Shown here in pieces: positions 41,348 to 52,611 of a stretch of 64,000 bases of DNA (position 1 is its first letter; each line of letters starts with the position of its first letter). The DNA comes from Daphnia carinata (lineage: Eukaryota; Arthropoda; Branchiopoda; Diplostraca; Daphniidae), in assembly GCF_022539665.2 (NCBI RefSeq), contig NC_081336.1, forward strand, positions 4,976,221 through 5,040,220. Reading direction: 5' to 3'. The notes beneath the pieces were generated by a model, which was given only the letters and a program-made list of their open reading frames with translations, did no database searches and was not told the DNA's origin. The translations under genes were made by a program, and so were the position numbers.

Positions 41348-44144
41348 ATGAGTGAAGCCGCACCCAAAGCCGAAAATATGGAAATTGGCCACATTTGGGA
41401 ACACAGCCCTAACACCATGGTAGACGCATCGAAACCTGAACGGCAGAAGAGTGAACGGCCATTACTTCCCGAAAACGATCTCAAGAAGAAACGTGGGAAG
41501 AGAAAGGCGGCCCACACGAAGTTAACGACGCAACTCAGAAAGGCTGTGGAAGACCATAAGATGGGAGCCATCAGATTGAAGAAATTGCAAGTAGCAGCAT
41601 GGCGTGACGAATTGATTCGTATTTACACGAAGTCAAATCAATTCACCACCAATATACAGAAAGTATATCCGACCTCACTGAGCAGCAACGTCAAGCATGT
41701 GACAAGTGGGAAGTAGACTTCGAAACCGATCACGTTGAAGTTATCAAGTTCGCAAGTCGCTACGCCACTTCCTCAAATCAGTCCGTTAGCTCGATCGGGA
41801 CATCAGCTTCGGACTTCACATGTAGTACTGCTACTACATGAACATGTAGTACTGCCACTCTATCTGAAAAAAGGCGTATCAACACTAAACCAGCCAGCCT
41901 TCTCCAACAATCAACCCAAGGGGAGTTGGAGAAAGAAGCACAGATGCTAAAGCTGGATTGAAGTTGGAAACGGCAAGGGCCCAGATGGAAGCAAATACAA
42001 CTTCAATCACAGAAACCCTCAACAAGGCGTTAAGGAGCATGAGCGAACAGCTTAGTAAGCTCATTGATAGTTCAAGAGTCACGTCCAAAGATATCGCGGC
42101 CAACAACACGTTAGTACGGGAAGCACACCACACGTTGGACGGTTTGGATCAGAAAATTGACGCGGTTAAGGTGGAGTTGTCCGCTAAAATCGAAGACCTT
42201 CGAACGGAAGTAGACGAGATGAAAGTTCAACCCCGAACGATTCAAGATCAACGACTTCCTGAGCGATCGCCAGTCTTACAAGCACGTCAAGATGTTCCAA
42301 CCCTGTCACCCATACGTACAATGGAGGATGCTGTCCGTCATCGCAGAAGATTGGTCGCCGCCGATGCATCTCCACGATACCCGCGGCGAGGTGCGATGAC
42401 CACGATGACGTCCCGTTGCGACCCTACGGATCACGACGAAGATGAGCACTCCGAACGTTCTCACCCCCACAGTCAAGTTAATCGTCCTCACAGCAGCTGT
42501 TGCAGTCGGCTACAACCTCTCAACTTCAAGATCCAGCCATTTGACGGCAATCCGAAGAACTACGCGCGATTCAAGGCTAAATTCCAGGCCTTGTATGAAG
42601 AATACGAAGATTCTCCGGTACTTCTTTTCATGTTGGAGGAGCTGCTAGCCGAAGAGGTACGAAACGAAGTCGGTGAATGTCTTACCGACGGAACAATGTA
42701 CTCCGTGGTGTGGGAACGTTTGGACGCAGTGTACGGCCGAACTGAGATCATGGACCAGACATAACTCGACGACCTTCTACAGATCCCGCCATTGAAGAGC
42801 CTAGATGCTGTCAGCCTCAAGACCTTCGCAAACCGTCTACACGGAGCTGTAGCTACGCTCTCAAAATCGAAGTATACCCATGAGCTATATAGCCGTACAA
42901 CGTTGATGGCCCTTGAAGCAAAACTTACGCCTTACCTCAAGGATAAGTGGAACGAAAAAAGGAAAATGACAGCAGTATAACTAAATGTTCTAGACTTAGA
43001 CGACTGGGTGACGTTAAAATCCATGAGCAAGCAACATGGAAAAAATGTATTCGAGTCCCTACCCACGTCGACGTCCAAAGGTGTAAAGTTCGACGAAAGA
43101 AAGCTCGTCAAGAGATCCAGCTTCCCACCCACGTCGACCATTGGACACGTATCGACGATGGAAGGTTCGAAAGTAGCGGCGTCAACATCTTCAGCAACCA
43201 TGCCTCCAAGGAGCCGACGCACATCAGGGAAGATGCATGCCGAGAAGACGGAACGGTGGAAATGCTTTGTCTGTAACGGCAGGAGCCATCATCTCTCAAC
43301 CTGCACCGTCTTCATGTCTCTCGCGCCCACGAAAAGGGCTGAGAAAGTATTCAAGTCCGGAAGATGTCTGTTATGTCTTACGGGAAAACACGAACGCAAG
43401 GAATGTCCCAGGGACGTCAGTTGTACTATCGCTGATTGTACTGGAAACCGACACCACACCTTGCTTCACGGATCCGAATTCATCCCTTTGAGGAGGCTAG
43501 CGGATCCAGCTGCTCCATCAGCGCCACCTTCGACAGCTTTCCTTGGGACCTTGACCCATCTGGAAACAGTAAAGCGACGTGTACGTTTCAAGATCGTACC
43601 GATTCGTGTTGGAGTTGGCAAAATGTGGGTCGACACTTTCGGTTTCCTTGATACCGGAAGCGACACCACGCTGATTCGGAGCGACTTAGTAACAAAGTTG
43701 GGACTCGTTGGGCCATCAAAACGCATCAACGTCGTCTCGTATGACGGAGCCACGTCTAACGTTACGGCTTCCGTAGTAAACTTCGCCTTAACATCTCGTG
43801 ATGGCAACAGCCAGTTTGAAGTCAAGCACGCTTACGCCGTCGACAATTTGAAGGTGACGCCGAATTCGCCGATCGACCCTCGACAGTTGGAGTCATGGAA
43901 ACACCTACGTGGTATTGCCGTCCCGACTGTTCAAGAAGAGGACGTGACCGTGCTGATAGGAATCGACGTCGCAGAGGCCCACCGATCATGTAGCTTCCAT
44001 CAAGCCGCCGGCTGGAACGATTGGGCCCATCGCCTTCAAGACGCCGTTTGGTTGGTGTTTGGGTGGACAAACGGGCCCGCCACAAGACGGACGCCCTTTC
44101 ATCGCTCATCTGGCCACCGAGGAACGACCCGAAAACCTAAATGA
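41348..44144 (+). pseudogene. BEL-1 gag and protease
   Basis: The ATG at 41348 (MSEAAPKAENMEIGH) opens gag; frameshifts near 41660 and 41955 move it to the frame of 41958-44144. There it has a coiled coil, then the DUF1759 capsid-like part (FKIQPFDGNPKNYARFKAKF) and KTFANRLHGAVATL, with stops at 42762-42764 and 42978-42980. Two zinc knuckles CFVCNGRSHHLSTC and CLLCLTGKHERKEC follow, and the protease with FLDTGSDTTLIRSD (DTGS at 43650-43661) intact. A frameshift near 44040 leads to RT. BEL/Pao family order and motifs are clear. Confidence 0.92.
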
Positions 44145-44790
44145 GCTGGTGAAGAAGTTCTGGAAACTTGAGGCCAGTGAAGTAGAAATAGAACCACTCG
44201 TTCTATCCGAGGATGGTCTACGTGGAAAACGCATCCTCGAATCGTCAGTAAAACGTATTGGCAACCAGTATCAAGTCGGCTTAATGTGGAAAGCCGACGA
44301 AGTAAATCTTCCAAACAATCGGGCAGCTGCATTGAAGAGACTCTACGCTCTCGAACGACGTTTCCATCAAGATGAGGAGTTTCCTCAGAAGTACGATGCA
44401 GTAGTCAAGGAGTACATCGGGTTAAAACACGCCCGGCTCCTAACGACCCAAGAAGCCCAGACGGAGACAAAGAGGACGGGGTACCTGCCACACCACGGGG
44501 TCGTGAGCCCTTCCAGCTCATCGACCAAAGTTCGTGTTGTATTCGATGGAGCTGCTGAGTTTGGTGGCACATCGATAAATCAAAACCTGCTTCGGGGCCC
44601 TAACTTACTCGTTAGCCTGCTTGGTGTGCTCATCCGCTTCCGTCGTAACCTCGTACCAGTCGGAGCGGACATTGAGAAAATGTTCCAACAAGGGAAAGTC
44701 CCCGAAGAAGACCAGGCAGCCTTCCGATTTCTACGGTACACGTATTTGGAGCCATATCATCCCCGACAAGCTGCATCTTCAAGATTCGGA
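44045..44790 (+). pseudogene. BEL-1 reverse transcriptase, N-terminal part only
   Basis: Encodes FWKLEASEVEIEPL, YQVGLMWKADEVNLPNN, LPHHGVVSPSSSSTKVRVVF (the conserved HHxV...RVVFD block), GTSINQNLLRGPNL and VGADIEKMFQQGKVPEEDQ with the first catalytic Asp. After a frameshift near 44735 comes VFGAISSPTSCIF, and within ten codons the sequence passes to the RT-RNase H connection. The segment that should hold the YVDD motif and thumb, roughly 150-180 codons, is deleted. Confidence 0.88.
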
Positions 44791-46520
44791 AGCCGCCAAA
44801 CAACGTGACACTCACGAAGCGAACCTTCCTAAGCATCATCTCTAGCGTCTACGACCCGTTGGGGCTGGTTGCACCAGTTACCTTCGTGATGAAGTCTTTA
44901 CTCCAAGACATTTGGACCAACGAAGAACGGATCGGTTGGGATGACGTCGTACCAGAAACATTGAGTCAACGTTTCTATTGCTGGTACGACCATCTGGAAA
45001 ATTTGGAATCGCTGGCAGTGCCGAGATGCTTCCGCCCCAAATGTGGACGTTGGACCCAACAACACCTCCACGTCTTCACCGATGCAAGCTCCAAAGGATT
45101 CGGAGCAGTAGCTTACTTCCGCACTGTATTTGAAGACCATTCCGTCAACGTGTCATTCGTCATGTCGAAAACGCACGTCACACCGGTAAAAGGTCTCACG
45201 ATTCCCCGTTTGGAGTTACAGGCGGCAGTAGAAGGCCTCAACCTTGCTCTCACGATTTGTCGTGAGCTGGAAATTGACTTGAGGCAAGTAACCTTCCACA
45301 CAGACTCGCAAACAGTGCTGCGGTGGATCCACTCGAAGACGTGCCGATTTGAAGTCTTCGTCAACAACCGTATCGGAAAGATACTCCGAAACACGGCTCG
45401 TCGACAATGGCGTCATGTTGCCGGAGATTCAAACCCTGCAGACCTTTGTAGTAGAGGTATCGACCCAAAAGATGTCGACGAATTGGCCTATTTCCATCGA
45501 GGACCTTCGTTCCTGACCCTGGACCCCTCAGAGTGGTACACTTGGGAAGAGATCGCGGATCCAGAAGAACGAGACATAAACGTGATTCGCGTCTTGGCAG
45601 TCAAAACGGAAGATGAGAACCATGCCATCGACCGATGCGTTGCACGTTTTTCCAGCTTGGTGAAAATTCAACGAGTGCTGGCCTGGAGTACAAAATTTAC
45701 CAATAACGTCAGAGCAAGATTACGTGAAGAAAAACCCATGGGCGGAGAGCTGACAGTAGAAGAAATGGTAATATCGCTGACAAAATGCATCGTACGAGCG
45801 AAGGAATTGGCCTTTGCTGAAGAAGTCTATGCCCTTCGCAAGAATCTGGAACTACCACTCCGATCCAAACTTCGCAACTTCAAGCCCTTCTTGGATGAAG
45901 ATGGACAGATGCGAATTGGAGGACGTATACTTCTAGCGCCGATCGACTATGCAGCTAAACACCCCATACTTCTGCCAGCATCTCAACTTCTAACGAAAAG
46001 GATAATTTGGGATTATCACGTTAGAAACATTCACGTCAAGACGGAGAGATTGTTGACGGACCTCCGCTCTCGCTACTGGATACTTTCTGGACGTAAAGTG
46101 GTAAAATCTGTCCTCAACAACTGCTGGCCCTGCAAGCGCACGTCGGCAAAACCTAGTCCTCCTTTGATGGCTTCACTACCAGTCCATCGTTTGACACCAC
46201 ATCTGGCGGCGTTCACGTACACAGGGATCGACTACTTCGGACCCTTGACCGTAAGAGTTGGTGGTCGGGGAAGAAGACACGAAAAACGTTGGGTCAGCCT
46301 ATTCACGTGCTTCACCACACGAACAGTTCACCTGGAAGTGGCCAACGGGCTTAGTATGGAGGAGTTTTTACTCTGCTTCTCCCGCTTTGTTAGCCTACGT
46401 GGAAGACCCAAGGTCGTTTACAGCGACAATGGGACAAACTTTGTCGCCACCGAGCAAGAGTTACGACAAGCCCTAAAGAACTTGTTGCTAAGCACGAAGA
46501 ACTTCAGACGTCAATGGCTT
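44791..46520 (+). pseudogene. BEL-1 RNase H and integrase core
   Basis: Begins LTKRTFLSIISSVYDPLGLV, the BEL connection, then RNase H (HVFTDASSKGFGAVAYF, LELQAAVEGL, TFHTDSQTVLRWI). The integrase zinc domain HVKTERLLTDLRSRYWILSG with CWPC follows, then the core with GIDYFGPLTVRVG (Asp) and VVYSDNGTNFVATE (Asp). The catalytic Glu lies beyond a frameshift near 46510. Long open frame of about 600 codons otherwise. Confidence 0.92.
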
Positions 46521-47179
46521 GTCAACAAATTGAGTGGCACTTCTCTCCACCCCATGGGCCCCACTTCGGTGGTGTTTGGGAAAGGATTGTACAATCCTGC
46601 AAACGGGCAATAAAGACAAGCATCGGAAATTGCCTAGTCATGGATCAAGTATTACGAACTGTAATTGCTGAAGTGACAGCCTTATTAAACGCCCGTCCGT
46701 TAACCCATCTGAGTATGGATCCAGAAGACCCGGATCCATTAACGCCCAATCACTTCCTACACGGTGGAGCTCGTCCATACTTGCCCCTGCAATTGGCCGA
46801 CGTGGAAGACTTGAACGTAACCAACAAGCAGTTTCAGCAAAGTCAAGCCATCCTTCAGCACTTTTGGAACAGATGGCTACATGAATACGTTCCCCATTTA
46901 ACCGAGAGAAGAAAGTGGCAAGAAAATAGACCTAACGTCACCGTGGGGGATCTAGTACTTGTAATCGAACCAAATACTTTACGTGGGCAGTGGCCGATGG
47001 GCAAAGTGTTGGAAGTTATTCCCAGTGCAACGGATAATGTCGTCCGAGTGGTAAAAGTAAAGCTTACCAATCATCCAAAACCATGTATTCGGCCGGTGGC
47101 CAAATTATGTATCATGGTCCCAGCCAGAGAACAAGAAGCTTACACAAAAGAAGAAAAAATGGAACTTTCAACAGCGTAA
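46514..47179 (+). pseudogene. BEL-1 integrase C-terminal part
   Basis: Continues the core after a frameshift: WHFSPPHGPHFGGVWERIV with the catalytic Glu, VIAEVTALLNARPLTHLS, DPLTPNHFLHGG, and the C-terminal WLHEYVPHLTERRKWQ and VGDLVLVIEPNTLRGQWPMG (DUF5641-like domain typical of BEL). Ends TAA at 47179. The usual 3' LTR is not evident. Confidence 0.92.
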
Positions 47180-48050
47180 AAATTCAATTTCAGTATTGTA
47201 AAATGTAAATACTGATTGTAATGGAGCTACAATTAGTAGCTTCCCTTGTAAAAACAAAAATGTAAATGTAACAAGTAACATCACCATGACAACACACAAA
47301 TGTAAACAACGGAGGAAAATCGCAACTTAAACTCTGGTGGAAGAGTCCATAAGTACCTTTGCCCTCAACGCCACCTATATTCAAGTTCAAATATAGGGCA
47401 AAGGGCAAAAGTCAGTTCACTTGCTGTTTAGTCACACTGAAAATTGGAAACTGTTTAACCTACTATGCTAGCAGACGGCATTCAGTCGACCTAACTTCGT
47501 CATAGTGAAACGTACCACCTGTGAACTTCTCTCCAACGTGATTGCCATGGCAGAATATCCACATCCATCAGCCGCATCCGTGAAGGAAAAACTTAAAGTG
47601 AGCAGGGAACGCGAACAAGAGTGCGTGGCCAACCTTACGGAACTCATTGACGGGATTTTGATAGCTAAAAAGGAAGCCGTGGAGAAAGTGTACTTGTACC
47701 TATAATATCTAGAATTGCAAAAAAGGACTGTTCCCTTTTAAACTTCCCCCTTTTATTCCCTTCTTTTAATACTCTTTCCTCACTTTAGCTTCTTTGGCTT
47801 CAGCCACAGGAAGTTTCTGCTTGCAGGTAACAACTTGATTTTCTCCTTCAAACATTACCTCAAAATGCAATTTACAGTTTTTCAGATTGTCTGTTTTAAA
47901 GAAAGCAATAACAGATTTTGTTATTTTCATCTTGTGTCACCATCAGCAAGATAACTTTCAGATTCAAAATTAAAAGGTCCCTGTAAATTCATTTTAGATA
48001 TCACCTTGGGAATATTAATTTCTTAACATCCCAAAATTGATAGGGGTATA
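47180..48050. other. BEL-1 3' flank and Copia-C interior, no clear gene
   Basis: Contains a CCTATATT/AATATAGG hairpin near 47375-47398. A small plus-strand ORF (47547-47705: MAEYPHPSAASVKEKLKVSR and a coiled coil to LIAKKEAVEKVYLYL, start at the ATG) looks protein-like but is unidentified. The BEL-1 to Copia-C boundary should lie in this stretch. Confidence 0.4.
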
Positions 48051-48051
48051 C

Positions 48052-48445
48052 TCACCTTAGGGGTGGAATTCTGCAGATTGGCATCTCAATATATGCTCTT
48101 CATTTAGTGGATGCAATTCATAAAAGAAAGTTTACGTTCAAAAGTTCCATGAGACATGCTCATCACCTTGTAGGTGGAATCCATTGAATAAGTTGATGAA
48201 CTAGATAACTTCAATACAACCATCACCATATTGGTGGCATTCGTTAAAATAACTTTGCAAACTTCTTTGTGATACTACAATCACCATATTGGTGGGATCC
48301 ATCAAATCAACGTCACAAAATTCATTGTGGAATACTCGTCACCTGTTTAGTGGTATACATATCACCTGTTCGGTGGAATACACGTCACCTGTTCGGTGGA
48401 ATACTCACCACCTGTTTGGTGGAATACACATCACCTGTTCGGTGG
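48052..48445. repeat. minisatellite of CACC...GGTG hairpin units
   Basis: Five consecutive 23-bp units (48328-48442) of the form TGGAATACACGTCACCTGTTCGG, each holding CACC-5 bases-GGTG across the unit junction. Four looser copies of the same CACC/GGTG box followed by GGAAT occur at about 48052, 48170, 48220 and 48280. The length is not a multiple of three. Confidence 0.9.
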
Positions 48446-48539
48446 AATACTCTTCATAAAATAATTATTAAGCCTACTGCTTCTATAATGCCTGTAAAAA
48501 CTTAAACGTATAGTTATATTATATTGATTACCCCTTCTC

Positions 48540-48665
48540 GCCTAAGATCTTGTACGAGCAAACATTCTTCATTTCATCCTATTCAGTTTCAGTATGACAA
48601 TACATTTCCATTGGGGAAATTTCATTCCATTAACATTGGAGTAATCCCTCAGTTTGTTAGTAGAT
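48540..48665 (-). pseudogene. Copia-C gag start
   Basis: On the minus strand the sequence reads NVNGMKFPQWKCIVILKLN, resembling the conserved opening of Copia gag (GxNFxxWKxxLxxxL, as GSNFTMWKYRLSLVL in Copia-B). It is placed just after the primer site. A stop follows within 25 codons and the minisatellite replaces further coding. Confidence 0.6.
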
Positions 48666-48699
48666 AAATTCTGGGTGGCCATTTAACAAACAAATAATA

Positions 48700-48712
48700 C
48701 TGGCCCATAACC
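48700..48712 (-). other. Copia-C primer-binding site
   Basis: Minus-strand GGTTATGGGCCAG abuts the LTR; one C shorter than the Copia-A site GGTTATGGGCCCAG. Confidence 0.85.
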
Positions 48713-49010
48713 TGTTGAGAATAAAGATTAGAAACACTAATTCATACGTATATGCGAACATTACCTTATCAGTTCCCAGAGTTCGTGAATAAATACATTA
48801 TATCTAATGTAACTATATATTACACATGCTAAAGAACTTTACCACTTGCAGCAACAATTAATATGTAGAAGTGTGCAATGGAAGCTCTTGAAAATTGACA
48901 GTAGCAGACGACAGGGAAAAACCAAAACACCAAGGCTAAACAGCATCCTTTTGTGTAAGTGCATAAGAAGAGAAGAAAAAGGGTTTGAGCTATATATATT
49001 TATATCAACA
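48713..49010 (-). mobile_element. Copia-C 5' LTR (298 bp)
   Basis: Minus-strand start TGTTGATATAAAT at 49010, end CTCAACA at 48713. Followed on the plus strand by AAAGA (49011-49015), the same five bases that precede the other LTR. Confidence 0.92.
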
Positions 49011-49015
49011 AAAGA

Positions 49016-49982
49016 TACTAAAGATCTCTTTATTCGCTCGGAAGAAGTGCTGTTTGTTTCCAAATTGCATGGGCTAATGAAAATACATAGGGCGTCGAAG
49101 ACGAGCATATCAGAAGAAAGAAAATACAAAATAATTAAAAAAAAACAACCCATGATTACTCACTATATCCAGATTCAAATTATTAGCACTGAATTTCAAT
49201 TTTCCTTGCCATAGACCCTCTTGACACCCAAAACCCTGAATTCAAAGCACAAAATTTTTATGAACAGTTGAATATAACTGGATAGAGCTTAAGAGAGGTT
49301 ATAGTATTAGTATTATCGAAACAAAGCAACACTACCACATCAACAAAAAAAACATAAGATATAAAGCGGTTAAAACTAAAACTAAAATACAGCAATCGAG
49401 TTGTTATTCTTTTTATACTCATCTAACCTTTCACTTGTTTTCTTATTATACTCGTACTAATAGATAAACTCGTCTTTCGAAAATCCATTAAACGATGGTA
49501 AAATATAATGATCAAACCACAGCTTCTAGGAACACCTTTGGCCTACAGGACCTTGAAATTTCCGGCTTGGTCTCGATGTTACTCTCCGGATCGAAGAGTA
49601 ATATTTGGATGTAAGAAACGAACGCATGGACAAAATCGGAACGCAAGAGGGCTGAGGAGAGGAGCGCTTTTTAGAGGTTCGTGCAGTTGCCAGCAGCCCA
49701 GGTTACAAGGGGAAGCGGCAAAACATTACAAGGCGTTGTTAAACGGACTTCTCATGTAGTCATAAGGCCTAGCAAGAAAGTTAGGTTTTCGTTAATTTAA
49801 ACCAAAATAGTGTAATATTGAAATTATGCCCCAAGTCTAATCAACAGTGGTATTTCCTTCATTAGTGTTCCGAGAAGTGTCCTAAAAACTTACTGAGGGA
49901 CATTGAAACAACTAACGGAAAGTCTGATAAGCGAATTCTTCCTCAGTAATTATACACATAATATCCTGGTAATTTTTAAAAC
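49016..49982. other. no gene identified
   Basis: One 83-codon plus-strand ORF at 49508-49759 (MIKPQLLGTPLAYRTLKF) has Arg/Gly-rich, less AT-biased sequence than its surroundings, but no recognisable motif. Confidence 0.35.
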
Positions 49983-50095
49983 CCATATACGGTTTTCCCC
50001 TTAAGCCCACCAACGAGCTTTGTCACGTTTCCGTTCTTGTTCTACATTCCGTTTGTTTCACCTGCACTAAACGTAATAAATAAACCGACCTTATT
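49983..50095. repeat. second copy of the 33636-33790 repeat
   Basis: Shares ATATACGGTTTTCCCCTTAA and GTTCTACATTCC with the earlier copy, same orientation, without the 25-bp tandem duplication. Confidence 0.6.
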
Positions 50096-50860
50096 GTCAG
50101 TAATAATAATGAATATCACGATTGGATCGATTGCTAGCACGGTGGGTAATGGATAATCATGAGAAACGACTGTTTTCGAATGACTCAGAACGTACAGTTG
50201 CTTAGTTGACCGCTAGAGCGCATAAGCCTTCAGTTTTACGGAAGAAATGTGCAAAAAAGGAAAATTTTACCATCTTTGTTTCTCTGGCCGCTAGTTGGCT
50301 TATGCGTTCACTCAAAATTCAATTCTTCAAAAATGAAGAATTAAATTGTTAAATTAATTTGTTTCTTTTCTTGATAATTCCTTTTCTGAAAAGAGTAAAC
50401 GCTTTTGAATTTAGATTTTTAGTTTGCTTTTGACCACTAGGTGACGTAGACTTTCAGTTATGGAAAAGAAATTGGTTTTAGAAAAGAAAAACTAAGATCT
50501 GTGTTTTCAAGCGCTATGTGGCGCCCACCTTCTAGGTGAAAAAAGAGAAGAAAGTAAATGGTTGGAATTGGTTGGAAACCTAACTCCAAAATAATGTAAG
50601 AAAAGTTTTTTCTTTTTTGTGAAGTACGATTTCTATCTATTTTTCGAATTAAAGTAAATTACAAAGATATTGATCAATTGTTTTACTGTAATATATTCGA
50701 CATTAAATTTTTTTATAAAAATCAATAAAACTCCTTGGGGTTGGCGTCGATCCACTGGAAGTCTTCCTTTTCCTTGTTTTTCTCCTCTTCTTCGGCGGAA
50801 TTCATGTTTTCTGCTTTAGCTGGTGTTAACACCGGGGTCGGATCGTGGATTGGGGAGTTC
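50096..50860. other. no gene seen
   Basis: AT-rich. CGCATAAGCC at about 50218 and GGCTTATGCG at about 50298 form an inverted pair 70 bases apart, possibly a small foldback element. No ORF with support. Confidence 0.35.
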
Positions 50861-50862
50861 AA

Positions 50863-51800
50863 AGGTAGAGAACTCACTCTCTCCCGCTTACAATTATTAT
50901 CTATTTCTTTGGGAAATCCACTTGTTCGTTTCCACTCATGGTTAGAATCTTTTGGAAATATCGGAAACACGTCGGGTGGTCAGAATAAAACCCTTTGTTA
51001 TGTTAAGAGCACAGTTGATAGATGAAGTTTTTGACTTGTTCAAGCTACTTTACAAGCTCACTCCCATAAAATTATATCATAAATAAAGAATTCTTTCTGA
51101 TTCGTGGAGCTCACGGAGATGAAAATGTAATTTTGTACAAAAACAAATTTAATAAAGCTAGACGTACGACAAGAGAAAAAATTGTATGAGTAAGCTCATC
51201 ATCTACAGGAAATTCTTACACGCGTATGTCCTTTAAATCATTGAGAAGCGTCTTTTGCAGTTATCCTTATGCACAAATTTATTGAGAGATTCGATTCCGA
51301 ATGGAAATCAGAAGTCAAATATGAAGAATGAAAAAAATTGTGTGAACGCGTCGCTGCAACGCGGGTGTGTGCACTACGATTACAACCCATGAAAACCGAT
51401 AGGGAAAGACACCATTTCATTTGAGCAGTGAATTAGCCATCGGACACCCAAAAAGCGAAATTTAAAGACCACGATATTGGATTAAAAAAGAAATCGTTAA
51501 TAATGCGGTAGCGAATATTAGACACGGGAATAACCAAGCGGATGAGCCTAAAACCTAGAAAAATGAAATTAAGAGTGTCCTTCGAGTTACCGCAGGCATC
51601 GAAGCACCTTCAACTAGATAAAAAAGATAATGTTTCTCATTCAATAAACACCCTATATAGAAAAAAGGTTTCCGTACATAGTTTAAATATCTCAAATAGG
51701 ATACCTACTGATAGTCCTGCAACAGCCCCATTCGCCGGATTCAGAAGCTGCCTATTCCTGTCGACAGGAGGGACTAGACTTTCAAAGATTACTGAATAAA
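50863..51800 (+). pseudogene. decayed Gypsy-1-family gag
   Basis: Collinear with Gypsy-1 Gag residues about 530-780: SRLQLLSISLGNPLVRFHSW against SRLQLLPPFSGSPIARFDSW, then HLQEIL, SFAVILMHKFIERFDS, VAATRVCALRLQPMKTDRE, VNNAVANIRHGNNQADEP and YRKKVSVHSLNIS. Stops and frameshifts throughout. The last part (FLSTGGTRLSKI) may be a relic of the protease DTG motif with Asp changed. It lies on the opposite strand to Gypsy-1. Confidence 0.85.
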
Positions 51801-52092
51801 CAAACAGCAAAGATGGCCAAGAAACTCCACAAGTAGAAAGGAAACCTTCGATGAGGTTTCCTTTTAAATCTGTTTTCCCATATATGTTACTTCATTGAAT
51901 AATTCAAAAAATACACTTGACCTTATGGCTATTGTGTTTATACTTGAAAAAAAAATTATGGTGACAATTAAAACAATATTTACATTTATAAATTAGAGAC
52001 AAAGAGATAAACAATTTTATACGTAAATGAAAAATTTTTTTTGTGTGTAAAAGAAAAAAATGCAATGACGTTACTTATTATTTAGACGAGTC
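51801..52092. other. no gene seen
   Basis: AT-rich spacer before the hexanucleotide array; contains one short palindrome, AAAGGAAACCT/AGGTTTCCTTT, at about 51838-51868. Confidence 0.4.
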
Positions 52093-52611
52093 TTATATTT
52101 ATATTTATATTTATATTTATATTTATATCTATATTTATATTTATATTTATATTTATATTTATATTTATATTTATATTTATATTTATATTTATATTTATAT
52201 TTATATTTATATTTATATTTATATTTATATTTATATTTATATTTATATTTATATTTATATTTATATTTATATTTATATTTATATTTATATTTATATTTAT
52301 ATTTATATTTATATTTATATTTATATTTATATTTATATTTATATTTATATTTATATTTATATTTATATTTATATTTATATTTATATTTATATTTATATTT
52401 ATATTTATATTTATATTTATATTTATATTTATATTTATATTTATATTTATATTTATATTTATATTTATATTTATATTTATATTTATATTTATATTTATAT
52501 TTATATTTATACTTATATTTATATTTATATTTATATTTATATTTATATTTATATTTATATTTACTGTATATTTATATTTATATTTATATTTACTGTATAT
52601 TTATACCTACT
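52093..52611. repeat. (ATTTAT)n hexanucleotide array, about 80 units
   Basis: An almost pure 6-bp repeat over about 500 bp, with single interruptions near 52128 and 52511 and two CTGT-bearing units near 52563 and 52593. The 195-codon ORF across it is an artefact: two-residue IY repeats. Confidence 0.97.

Larger units (their letters stand above)
37454..49010 (-). mobile_element. Copia-C, 11.6-kb composite insertion with BEL-1 nested inside
   Basis: Two LTRs of 294 and 298 bp, differing mainly by a 4-bp indel and one terminal base, bound the block, and AAAGA flanks both sides (37449-37453 and 49011-49015). The primer site next to the right LTR and the purine tract next to the left LTR place the element on the minus strand. 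Without BEL-1 the interior would be about 4.1 kb, a normal Copia size, but only the gag start (about 48540-48665) and the RNase H end (37764-38160) are recognisable. LTR identity indicates a recent insertion, at odds with the decayed interior. Confidence 0.85.

Noticed and set aside
48052-48445. Possible CRISPR-like array of 23-bp units
   Set aside because: No spacers: units are contiguous and degenerate, and this is eukaryotic DNA; it is a minisatellite.
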